Source: Spirochaeta sp. UBA2779
GTDB taxonomy: Bacteria; Spirochaetota; Spirochaetia; DSM-2461
DNA: 11,449 nucleotides
Direction: 5' to 3'
NCBI GenBank assembly: GCA_002352375.1
Contig: DEIH01000219.1
Span: forward strand, 1 to 11,449
Shown here: piece after piece, positions 1 through 5,690 of the stretch
Position numbering within the stretch: position 1 is the first letter of the stretch
How the letters are laid out: each line of letters opens with the position of its first letter
The notes under the pieces: model-generated
Seen by the model: the letters and a program-made list of their open reading frames with translations, nothing else
Told to the model about the DNA's origin: nothing
Databases searched by the model: none
Position numbers and translations under genes: made by a program

Positions 1-44
1 TCATCGCCGAGGTAGAGAAAAGGACCATTCATGTTTTCTTTCAT
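1..44 (-). CDS. Possible start of a gene running off the left edge (partial)
   Basis: An open frame starts at ATG 44 and reads MKENMNGPFLYLGD before the window ends; a second in-frame ATG lies at 32. It begins 33 bases after the MFS stop on the same strand, which would suit the next gene of an operon. A purine tract AGGGAG at 65-60 lies 15 bases before the first ATG, somewhat far for a ribosome binding site. Fourteen codons are too few to name a family, so this is only a placement hint. Confidence 0.3.
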   Translation of the reverse strand, partial: MKENMNGPFLYLGD

Positions 45-77
45 GATAATAAGTCTGAACTCCCTCTGGAAATCTGT

Positions 78-1286
78 CTAGGAGTCTGCATGACTTGAGA
101 TTATCAGATAGACGGCGTACATAAGTGTGGCAACAACAGCCAGAAGGAAAAAGGCTTTCTGTAAACCATACTGTTCTCCAATCAGACCGATTAGTGGGAA
201 AAAGAGGATCATATACAAGCTGAATGCCATACTCTGGAAAGACAGAATAGTTGCCCGCCGTTCTGAAGGGATCAACTTATTCAGATAATCCTGCATAGCT
301 ACAAATAAAACACCATCAACAAATCCCGTAATTCCATAGAAAATTACCGAATAATCTGTAAGTCCAATCCCCCAAATACTCAAGATGAGCAGGAGTGGAA
401 AGAAGAGAATAATCCCCCGAACTCCAATCTTCTTCTCAATTTTCCCGGCAAGCAATCCCGCTGCCGCACTTAAAACCGACGCCAGGGCAAGGTATCCGCC
501 TATCTGCAGCTCATTCCGCCCTTCCCCCTTCCAGAAGGTCTGCAGATAATAATAAAGACTTGTAATGAACATCATCACAAGCTCTGTGAAAAGTATAATG
601 AAGGCGATACGTGGCTTATCTACAATTACCTGCACACTTATCCGGGTTTGTTCTTTCATAGCTTTAAACCAACCCATTTTACGCAACCGGTGCTGTTCCT
701 CATAAATTGTCGTCGGTTCCTCAAAGAGAGCGGCAACAACAATACTCATGGCACTTACAGTCATCCCGGGTATGAAAACCCATTGGTAACCCAGATTATG
801 GGCACAATACCCTCCGACAATCAGGCTGATAATCGAACCGCCTTCAAAAATGAGATTGTTAATACCGGCAATTTTTTTATAGACACCCTCCCGACCGATT
901 TCCTTAAGGGAATCATAGATTAGAGCCTCCCCGGCACCGCTTTCGAGATTGTAACCGATAGCCGACAGGGAGAATCCAAGGCATTGAATCGGGAAACTTC
1001 GGCTGTAGTAGAGGATGAATAGACTTCCCAGAAAGACTATCCGGCCCAGAACCCGACTCATCTTCCGTCCGAATAAATCAGCAATAATCCCGGTCGGAAC
1101 TTCCATCAGAAATTTAGTAAGATGAAACAGGCCTTCCATCATCCCAAGCTGGGTTAAACTGAATCCCCGGAGGGTGAGCCAGATCATCCATAATCCCCGG
1201 GTTAGATCGACATAGCTGAGCCCCAGGAAAATGTAATTTTTACCGATATTGTTTTTAATCTTCAGAAGATAAGTATCCCGTTTCAT
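78..1286 (-). CDS. MFS transporter (drug/multidrug-efflux-like permease)
   Basis: A 402-residue integral membrane protein with about twelve hydrophobic segments, the usual length of a major facilitator permease acting as a proton-coupled transporter in the inner membrane. The loop between helices 2 and 3 carries the MFS motif A, G66-x3-D70-x2-G73-R74-K75, preceded by MEVPTG. A segment near residues 116-127 (SGAGEALIYDSL) is typical of a widespread subfamily usually annotated as uncharacterised or multidrug MFS. The substrate cannot be told from sequence. Start ATG 1286 gives a natural N-terminus (MKRDTYLLKIKNN) before helix 1. The ribosome site is weak (GGAT). It is divergent from the HAD gene, and a good sigma70-like promoter with an overlapping palindrome lies upstream. 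Confidence 0.88.
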   Translation of the reverse strand: MKRDTYLLKIKNNIGKNYIFLGLSYVDLTRGLWMIWLTLRGFSLTQLGMMEGLFHLTKFLMEVPTGIIADLFGRKMSRVLGRIVFLGSLFILYYSRSFPIQCLGFSLSAIGYNLESGAGEALIYDSLKEIGREGVYKKIAGINNLIFEGGSIISLIVGGYCAHNLGYQWVFIPGMTVSAMSIVVAALFEEPTTIYEEQHRLRKMGWFKAMKEQTRISVQVIVDKPRIAFIILFTELVMMFITSLYYYLQTFWKGEGRNELQIGGYLALASVLSAAAGLLAGKIEKKIGVRGIILFFPLLLILSIWGIGLTDYSVIFYGITGFVDGVLFVAMQDYLNKLIPSERRATILSFQSMAFSLYMILFFPLIGLIGEQYGLQKAFFLLAVVATLMYAVYLIISSHADS

Positions 1287-1362
1287 GGCGCATCCAGAGT
1301 TTGAAGTCCCTGACTTTTTAAGAGTTCCCTCTTCTATTCAGCCTGATTCGGGTATTTCTGAA

Positions 1363-1391
1363 ATCCTATCAGCTGATATCACGACAGTCAA
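1363..1391 (-). promoter_or_regulatory. Sigma70-like promoter of the MFS gene
   Basis: On the minus strand, -35 TTGACT (1391-1386) and -10 TAGGAT (1368-1363) are separated by exactly 17 bases. Transcription would begin near 1356, leaving a leader of about 70 bases before ATG 1286. The hexamers match consensus at 5 of 6 and 4 of 6 positions. Predicted by eye only. Confidence 0.55.
1367..1378. promoter_or_regulatory. 12-bp perfect palindrome, candidate operator
   Basis: TATCAGCTGATA is a perfect 12-base palindrome. It overlaps the upstream edge of the MFS -10 and the promoter spacer, a place where a dimeric repressor would block RNA polymerase. No regulator gene is adjacent, so the binding protein is unknown. 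A 12-bp palindrome can also occur by chance in a window of this size; its position is what makes it notable. Confidence 0.4.
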
Positions 1392-1440
1392 ATCGTTTCC
1401 ATCTTGTCCCCCTTCGGTCATGAAGGATAAACTCCCCGTT

Positions 1441-2139
1441 ATGCAGATAAAAAACGTCGTGTTCGATTATGGCTCAGTACTCGTATGGCCCCCATCCTCA
1501 ACTGCCTGTTCCCGGGTTGCAGAGGCAGCGGGAATCTCCAAACCATTACTGATGGAACGGTATTTTTCCGAGCGTTCCCCTTACGACAGGGATACAATCA
1601 GCAATATCGAATACTGGCGCCGAATTGCTCAGGGATATCCGGCGGCCGATGATGATAAGCATCTTCAGCGGCTTGCTGCACTGGATGTAGAAATCTGGTC
1701 TGAACCAAATGAGGCGACTGTAAACTGGCTTCCAATCTTAAAAAAAGCCGGCTTAACTCTGGCCGTTCTATCGAATATGCCCGAGTCCTTTTGCTCAGCT
1801 CTTGAAGAGCGCGACCTCTGGCTGCAAAACTTCAACTATCGTATCTTTTCCGGCCGGGTGAAAATGAGCAAACCCGAAACCGCCATTTATCAGCTTCTTC
1901 TGGATTCTTTATCTACTGATTCTGCACCCTGTCTTCCAGAGGAAGTGTTGTTTCTGGACGATCTGAAAGACAATGTTATTGCTGCCCGGCAGATGGGTAT
2001 CAATGCTGAACTTTACAATGTTTTTACCGGGGGACTCACCGCCATAGCAGAGAAATACGGCCTGCCGATACCCGAGGAGTTGCCGCCTCCGGGAGATCGG
2101 CTGCAGGATTCAGCCTGTGCGCCTCATCATCATTTCTGA
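1441..2139 (+). CDS. HAD-superfamily hydrolase, YihX-like (FDxGxV class)
   Basis: A 232-residue haloacid-dehalogenase-fold enzyme, probably a cytoplasmic phosphatase of a small phosphorylated metabolite. Motif I is FDYGSVL: D9 is the nucleophile, but the usual second Asp is Gly (G11). This is normal for the subfamily that includes E. coli YihX (alpha-glucose-1-phosphate phosphatase). Motif II is LSN (S111), motif III is K144 in KMSKPE, and motif IV is FLDD (D173, D174). I chose ATG 1441 because HAD proteins begin a few residues before motif I. An in-frame ATG at 1420 is the main alternative. The open frame reaches back to 1285, but the extra residues look non-coding. The C-terminus ends in a short His run. 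The substrate is not determinable; YihX activity is an inference. Confidence 0.8.
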   Translation: MQIKNVVFDYGSVLVWPPSSTACSRVAEAAGISKPLLMERYFSERSPYDRDTISNIEYWRRIAQGYPAADDDKHLQRLAALDVEIWSEPNEATVNWLPILKKAGLTLAVLSNMPESFCSALEERDLWLQNFNYRIFSGRVKMSKPETAIYQLLLDSLSTDSAPCLPEEVLFLDDLKDNVIAARQMGINAELYNVFTGGLTAIAEKYGLPIPEELPPPGDRLQDSACAPHHHF

Positions 2140-2169
2140 TTTTTAATTGACCCCCTGCCGGCTCTCTCG

Positions 2170-2610
2170 TTAATCCAAAACCGATGTAACTGAATCTTCA
2201 AATCCGGTTCCTTTAACGGCATTGATAATATGCCTGTCAAGAGTTACCAGCACAGATTCACTCCGGGCAGCCAGGCAAACCAGGTAGGCATCGGTAACCT
2301 GGCGATACCCCTGGAGCAGGCTGTCAGGCCTGGGGGTGATAAGGCTGAAATCAAGAGAATCCTGCAAAAAATGATGTTCGGGATGAGCCGTCAGCTGCAT
2401 CAGAAAATCCATGGCTCCAAGTACCGTCACGGCACTTTCAATAATCTTAGGATTGGAGGATATTCGGATAAATCCATTTTGAGTAATCGGGCATGTGGCC
2501 CAGCTTTTCCGATCCGGACCATTAAACCACTTTTTAACTTCCTTGTGGTGCTGATGATTCGGCCAGGCAAGGGCAATCAGAACATTGACATCAAGCAGAG
2601 CTGTCACCAT
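2170..2610 (-). CDS. vapC: VapC-type PIN-domain toxin ribonuclease
   Basis: A 146-residue PIN-domain protein, the expected size for VapC toxins, which are Mg-dependent endoribonucleases that cleave tRNA or rRNA when free of antitoxin. Visible active-site residues are D7 (LLDVNVL), D107 (TDAYL) and D125 (LVTLD). The segment CPITQNGFIR (40-49) matches the TQNGF/TENGF motif of one VapC subfamily, where many members have Glu at the position that is Gln here (Q44). The ATG overlaps the end of vapB by 7 bases, the usual coupled layout in which antitoxin is made first. It is convergent with the HAD gene. RNA target unknown. Confidence 0.88.
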   Translation of the reverse strand: MVTALLDVNVLIALAWPNHQHHKEVKKWFNGPDRKSWATCPITQNGFIRISSNPKIIESAVTVLGAMDFLMQLTAHPEHHFLQDSLDFSLITPRPDSLLQGYRQVTDAYLVCLAARSESVLVTLDRHIINAVKGTGFEDSVTSVLD

Positions 2611-2831
2611 ATTTCATCTTCCATTTTCTTAACATCTTCCAATGTTATCACCTGAGAGCTGTCCCTGGCTTCAAAGACAGGCAGGCCATCATCAATTCTA
2701 TACTCTGTACGTCGACGAAGCCCCGAGCGGATCAGATCTGATACAACTGTACCGATTGAAGTATTCTTCTGCTCTGCCATAGACCGGGCAATGTTCAGCA
2801 AATCATCGTCGATGCTTATGGTGGTTCTCAT
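2604..2831 (-). CDS. vapB: VapB-type ribbon-helix-helix antitoxin
   Basis: A 75-residue antitoxin partner of the PIN toxin. The N-terminus (MRTTISIDDDLL, then helices to about residue 40) has the pattern of a ribbon-helix-helix DNA-binding domain: a short beta strand of alternating residues, then two helices. The acidic C-terminus (about residues 48-75, VFEARDSSQV and a DVKKMEDE helix) is the likely toxin-binding arm. The stop overlaps the vapC start. There is no Shine-Dalgarno sequence before ATG 2831. A promoter embedded in an inverted repeat lies directly upstream, which fits autorepression by the VapBC complex. It is divergent from the lipoprotein gene. Confidence 0.87.
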   Translation of the reverse strand: MRTTISIDDDLLNIARSMAEQKNTSIGTVVSDLIRSGLRRRTEYRIDDGLPVFEARDSSQVITLEDVKKMEDEIW

Positions 2832-2835
2832 ATAT

Positions 2836-2866
2836 ACATCGTAACATCATCGCATCACGATGTCGA
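2836..2866 (-). promoter_or_regulatory. vapBC promoter embedded in an inverted-repeat operator
   Basis: On the minus strand, -35 TCGACA (2866-2861) and -10 TACGAT (2843-2838) have 17-base spacing and match consensus at 5 of 6 and 4 of 6 positions. The 7-bp inverted repeat ACATCGT (2836-2842) / ACGATGT (2857-2863) has centres 21 bp apart, two helical turns. Its arms overlap the -10 and the -35. Calculated +1 is 2831, the A of the vapB ATG. Confidence 0.5.
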
Positions 2867-2874
2867 TAAGCAGA

Positions 2875-2904
2875 TTCATAATCCATAACAGAATGAGCTA
2901 TAAT
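2875..2904 (+). promoter_or_regulatory. Sigma70-like promoter of the lipoprotein gene
   Basis: A consensus -10 TATAAT at 2899-2904 lies 18 bases after TTCATA (2875-2880; 4 of 6). Transcription would begin near 2911. The short leader carries GGAG (2922-2925), seven bases before ATG 2933, so this gene has a conventional ribosome site. Confidence 0.55.
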
Positions 2905-2932
2905 GTAGAAACCCTTTAAGTGGAGAAAAAAG

Positions 2933-4003
2933 ATGAATAAGATGCTTCGGTTTGGAGGCATAATAGCCTGTCTGTTCCTCTTCCAGTCCTGCAATAATTC
3001 AAAACTGATGGCTGAAACCGCCTATGGCTTTTTCAACTCCCCTCCGGAAATCACTATTGAAAGTGTTTTCCAGCTCTACAACAATCTTGGGGAACATGCT
3101 GATGCGGTGCTGTATCAAAGCGAAATCCCCTGGATGGATTTCAGAGAAAGTCCGGATGGAGACTCAGGGAAAATCGAGGACCTGAAGAACCAGATAATTC
3201 TGGCAGACAGGGAAAATCTTGAAGGTATTTTTGTTATCGATCCATTAAACGGACTGAACAGACGGGAGTTCCAGCAACTGCCCGAGGGATGGAAGGCCAG
3301 CTTCAGTAATCCCGATGTGCGTTCGGCCATGAAGAATTACGCCCTGAGAATTGTCCGGGAATTTCATCCCCGCTATCTGGGCCTGGCTTCGGAAATCAAC
3401 ACTTATGCCGATGCTTATCCGGAGGATTTCTACAACTATCTGAGTCTTTACCAGGATATCTACGATACTGTGAAAGCAGAATCCCCGGAAACAAAGATAT
3501 TTGTGACTTTTCAGTGGGAAGATCTGAACAACCTCTGGCCTCAGCCTGAGGAAAAGGACTATTCACCCGGCAAAATCAAATGGAATCAGATTGAGATTTT
3601 CGAACCCCGCCTCGATTTATGGGTGATTTCATCCTACCCCTACATTACTTTCGACAGTGCATCGGATATCCCCGATAACTACTACAGCCGCCTGCTTACC
3701 CGTACCGATAAAGAGCTGGCTGTTTCCGAAGGCGGATGGATCAGCCAAGATTTCAAACACCTTACTGCAACTGTTAAAGACCAGGAAGGATATCTCAATG
3801 CTATTCACCGGCAGATCGGCGAACGAATGGCTTTCTGGATCTATCTGTTGATTCAGGACATCAACATTGAGAGTTACAGCAAATATATAGAAGGGGCCGA
3901 TCTGGAAACTCTGGGATTTTTTACAACCGTCGGTCTGATTTCCAAGGGCGGAACTCCCAAGCCCGCACTGTCCCTCTGGGACCAGTTTCGAGCCCTCAAA
4001 TGA
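2933..4003 (+). CDS. Exported lipoprotein, TIM-barrel glycosidase-like
   Basis: A 356-residue protein with a signal peptide and a probable lipidation Cys at C20 (LFLFQSC), so it is likely anchored to a membrane. The lipobox is loose, as in many spirochaete lipoproteins. The rest reads like an (alpha/beta)8 barrel. GLASEINTY (150-158) puts E154 at the usual acid/base site after strand 4, LWVISSYPY (229-237) resembles a strand-6 sugar-site segment, and LAVSEGGW (262-269) puts E266 at the nucleophile site after strand 7. This is the layout of clan GH-A retaining glycosidases, perhaps GH53-like. The enzyme family, the substrate and even activity are inferences. It ends one base before the stop of the convergent PP-loop gene, leaving no room for a terminator. 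Confidence 0.72.
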   Translation: MNKMLRFGGIIACLFLFQSCNNSKLMAETAYGFFNSPPEITIESVFQLYNNLGEHADAVLYQSEIPWMDFRESPDGDSGKIEDLKNQIILADRENLEGIFVIDPLNGLNRREFQQLPEGWKASFSNPDVRSAMKNYALRIVREFHPRYLGLASEINTYADAYPEDFYNYLSLYQDIYDTVKAESPETKIFVTFQWEDLNNLWPQPEEKDYSPGKIKWNQIEIFEPRLDLWVISSYPYITFDSASDIPDNYYSRLLTRTDKELAVSEGGWISQDFKHLTATVKDQEGYLNAIHRQIGERMAFWIYLLIQDINIESYSKYIEGADLETLGFFTTVGLISKGGTPKPALSLWDQFRALK

Positions 4004-4004
4004 A

Positions 4005-4739
4005 TTAGCCGAGTGGTAGAAAATCCCCTTTGATATTGGATAAGGATTTCCAGAGATTAAGCATACGCCGGGGACTTCCCCCGGTGAACAATTTGAGAAG
4101 GGCTGCAAACTCAGTCCGCCTGGAGTCCCCGGCCCATGGGCAGTGACAGCTTTCAACGGGCCAGCCGGTTTCTTTTACCAGGCGGATAACAGCTGATTCC
4201 TGAAGCAGAATGAGAGGCCGGATAATTGAGGGGGTACCCACAACAGCGGGCAGCATGGGAGGCAAAGCAGCCAGCTCCGCATTCCAGCTCATGTTCATTA
4301 AGAGTGTTATCAGGGAATCATCCATATGATGCCCCAGGGCCACTTTGTTAAAGCCTCCGGAAACCGCCTCTTCCAGGAGTATGCGTCTTCGATCCCGGGC
4401 GCATCCATAGCAGCTCGGCGGCCGGCCTTCTTCTGCTTCTTTTGCCGCCGGGTGTGGGAGAATACGAAGATTCATGCCCCAGTCTTTCAGAAGTGCCTTA
4501 AGTCTCTCCGGCTGCTGTAAATCGGCGAATCCGGTAACGAGATGCACGGATTCAGCGGTAAATGGTATGGGGAAGCCCCGGGCTTTACGGGCCAGATTCC
4601 AGGCCAGTGCCAGGGAATCCTTCCCGCCGGAGAGGGCAATGAGAACCCGGTCTCCCGGAGCAATGAGACCGTACTCCATGATGGCCCGGGTGATGCGTTT
4701 ATCGACTTCCCGCTCGGCAGCCCTCATAACGGTTGACAC
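4005..4739 (-). CDS. TtcA-like PP-loop ATPase, tRNA thiolation
   Basis: A 244-residue protein of the TtcA/TilS PP-loop superfamily. SGGKDS (37-42) is the ATP-pyrophosphatase loop that adenylates a tRNA base, and GHHMDD (136-141) is the second family motif. C110 and C113 (CYGC) and C198/C200 (CHC) can supply the three Cys ligands of the [4Fe-4S] cluster that TtcA uses to make 2-thiocytidine at tRNA position 32. It is shorter than E. coli TtcA (311 residues), and the second motif is C-x-C rather than C-x2-C, so the exact product is uncertain. The start is GTG 4739, or ATG 4727 in frame; neither has a Shine-Dalgarno site. It diverges from tRNA-Phe with overlapping promoters. Confidence 0.8.
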   Translation of the reverse strand: MSTVMRAAEREVDKRITRAIMEYGLIAPGDRVLIALSGGKDSLALAWNLARKARGFPIPFTAESVHLVTGFADLQQPERLKALLKDWGMNLRILPHPAAKEAEEGRPPSCYGCARDRRRILLEEAVSGGFNKVALGHHMDDSLITLLMNMSWNAELAALPPMLPAVVGTPSIIRPLILLQESAVIRLVKETGWPVESCHCPWAGDSRRTEFAALLKLFTGGSPRRMLNLWKSLSNIKGDFLPLG

Positions 4740-4762
4740 CGACTGAGGGTTTTTTGTATTGT
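4733..4762 (+). promoter_or_regulatory. tRNA-Phe promoter
   Basis: A perfect -35 TTGACA (4733-4738) and a -10 TATTGT (4757-4762) are separated by 18 bases. The calculated start near 4769 leaves a six-base leader before the tRNA. The stretch after the -10 (ACCGCT) is GC-rich, as in stable-RNA promoters under stringent control. The -35 lies within the first codons of the divergent PP-loop gene if that gene starts at GTG 4739. Confidence 0.65.
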
Positions 4763-4763
4763 A
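4758..4763 (-). promoter_or_regulatory. Candidate -10 of the TtcA-like gene
   Basis: TACAAT on the minus strand (5 of 6 to consensus) sits back-to-back on the tRNA promoter's -10. Transcription would begin near 4751, 12 bases before GTG 4739. No good -35 is visible. Low confidence. Confidence 0.3.
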
Positions 4764-4774
4764 CCGCTACGCAT

Positions 4775-4847
4775 GCCGCTGTAGCTCAGTTGGTAGAGCA
4801 GTGGACTGAAAATCCATGTGTCAAGAGTTCAAATCTCTTTGGTGGCA
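4775..4847 (+). tRNA. tRNA-Phe (anticodon GAA)
   Basis: A full 73-base cloverleaf. The D stem is GCTC/GAGC, the anticodon stem is GTGGA/TCCAT around loop CTGAAAA with anticodon GAA at 4808-4810, and the T stem is AAGAG/CTCTT with a TTCAAAT loop. The acceptor stem GCCGCTG/TGGTGGC pairs over all seven positions, but three pairs are G-U wobbles (4-69, 6-67, 7-66). The discriminator is A73. The next bases are GCA, so the 3' CCA is not encoded and must be added by the CCA-adding enzyme. A good promoter precedes it and a terminator follows eight bases later, so it looks like a single-gene unit. Confidence 0.95.
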
Positions 4848-4854
4848 GCACAAT

Positions 4855-4884
4855 GGCCGTTCCTTCGGGGACGGCCTTTTTTTT
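4855..4884 (+). terminator. Rho-independent terminator of tRNA-Phe
   Basis: A nine-pair stem GGCCGTTCC / GGGACGGCC (one G-T pair) closes a TTCG loop, the very stable cUUCGg tetraloop, and is followed by eight T residues. On the minus strand the hairpin has no T tract, so it would not be a normal terminator for the zinc-ribbon gene that ends at 4899. Confidence 0.93.
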
Positions 4885-4898
4885 ATTGTTGACCTCAG

Positions 4899-5690
4899 TC
4901 ACTGTTTCTCCTTCGATGGAATGAGATCTGCGCCGTCAAAGGGGCAGACATCAAAGAGATTATCATAAAAAACGGCTCCGCATTCAGGGCAGCGGGCGTA
5001 GCTGCCGTTGTGGTTGAACACCAGCTTTTCTATATCATCGTGCTGTATCCAGAGCATGGCATAGGTTCCGAACTCCTCGTCGATTCCACCGAGAAAACCG
5101 TCGGTTTTAATAAGCACTTTCTGCTCAGTTCCGTCGCTCAATGTGAGTCTGGCCGGAGTAAAGGAGGGAACAGACGGTTCTTTTTTCCCGAACCAGCCGG
5201 AAAAGCGGCGGGGAGCCCCATCATCAGCATTATTACCGGAACTGACAATCCGGACGCTCACATCGGATGTATCCTCGGCGATTGTCAGCTGCCCGGGTAC
5301 TGGAGTGTCCGAGACCGTGCCGCCGAAGGGGCCGGTAAAATCAATTTCAAGTATTTTTCTGAAGGAGAGAGGATAGGTGATGGCTCCTGTAGCTCCAATT
5401 CTGCGGACCCAGAAGAAATATTTCATCCCTTCCCCGGGATTCGATCCGGGTACATCAGCGAAATTACCCTGGTTATCCGGCCAGGGTGACCCTTCACCCT
5501 CGAAGGATGCCGCATCAAAGAGGGTGAAACTCTCACCGTCTGAGTGATAAACGGTTACAGCGTAAAACTCGTTGTATTTCAAACCGTCGGCAAACTCTAA
5601 AGCTTGAGTAAATGCCGGTACAACGAGAACCACAGCGAACAGGAGGAACATGAAGAGAAACAGATTTACAGACCGCGCGGGAGAGGTCAA
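4899..5690 (-). CDS. Secreted/membrane-anchored protein with a C-terminal zinc ribbon
   Basis: A 263-residue protein of unknown function. A hydrophobic N-terminal segment (about 9-28) and FTQA suggest a signal peptide cut near residue 30, or an anchor. The middle (35-215) is rich in Gly, Asp and aromatics and looks beta-structured; part of it (around 180-224, LTLSDGTEQKVLIK then EEFGTYAMLWI) resembles a small beta-barrel. The C-terminus carries CPECG (234-238) and CPFDG (249-253), the C-x2-C...C-x2-D pattern of zinc-ribbon domains, with Asp in the fourth position. The start is TTG 5690, chosen because an excellent Shine-Dalgarno (AGGAGGTG, 5703-5696) lies five bases upstream and because it overlaps the RNB stop as TTGA. 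ATG 5651 would lose the charged N-region. Probably translationally coupled to the nuclease gene. Confidence 0.72.
   Translation of the reverse strand: MTSPARSVNLFLFMFLLFAVVLVVPAFTQALEFADGLKYNEFYAVTVYHSDGESFTLFDAASFEGEGSPWPDNQGNFADVPGSNPGEGMKYFFWVRRIGATGAITYPLSFRKILEIDFTGPFGGTVSDTPVPGQLTIAEDTSDVSVRIVSSGNNADDGAPRRFSGWFGKKEPSVPSFTPARLTLSDGTEQKVLIKTDGFLGGIDEEFGTYAMLWIQHDDIEKLVFNHNGSYARCPECGAVFYDNLFDVCPFDGADLIPSKEKQ

Noticed and set aside
1285..1440. N-terminal extension of the HAD gene to ATG 1285
   Set aside because: It would overlap the divergent MFS start and add 52 residues before motif I that do not look like a HAD cap or a signal peptide; the stretch contains the MFS promoter.
2803..2994. 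63-codon minus-strand frame over the vapB-lipoprotein intergenic region
   Set aside because: It covers two promoters and the lipoprotein start and overlaps vapB in another frame; no support.
3629..4156. 175-codon minus-strand frame spanning the convergent gene ends
   Set aside because: It lies antisense to the lipoprotein gene and overlaps the TtcA-like gene in another frame, with low-complexity composition and no recognisable motif.
4733..4924. 63-codon plus-strand frame reading VAQLVEQWTENPCVKSSNLF across the tRNA
   Set aside because: This is the well-known translation artefact of a tRNA gene; the tRNA and its terminator explain the region fully.
5010..5489. 159-codon plus-strand frame opposite the zinc-ribbon gene
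   Set aside because: Antisense to a gene with a strong ribosome site, signal peptide and zinc ribbon; no protein-like pattern of its own.
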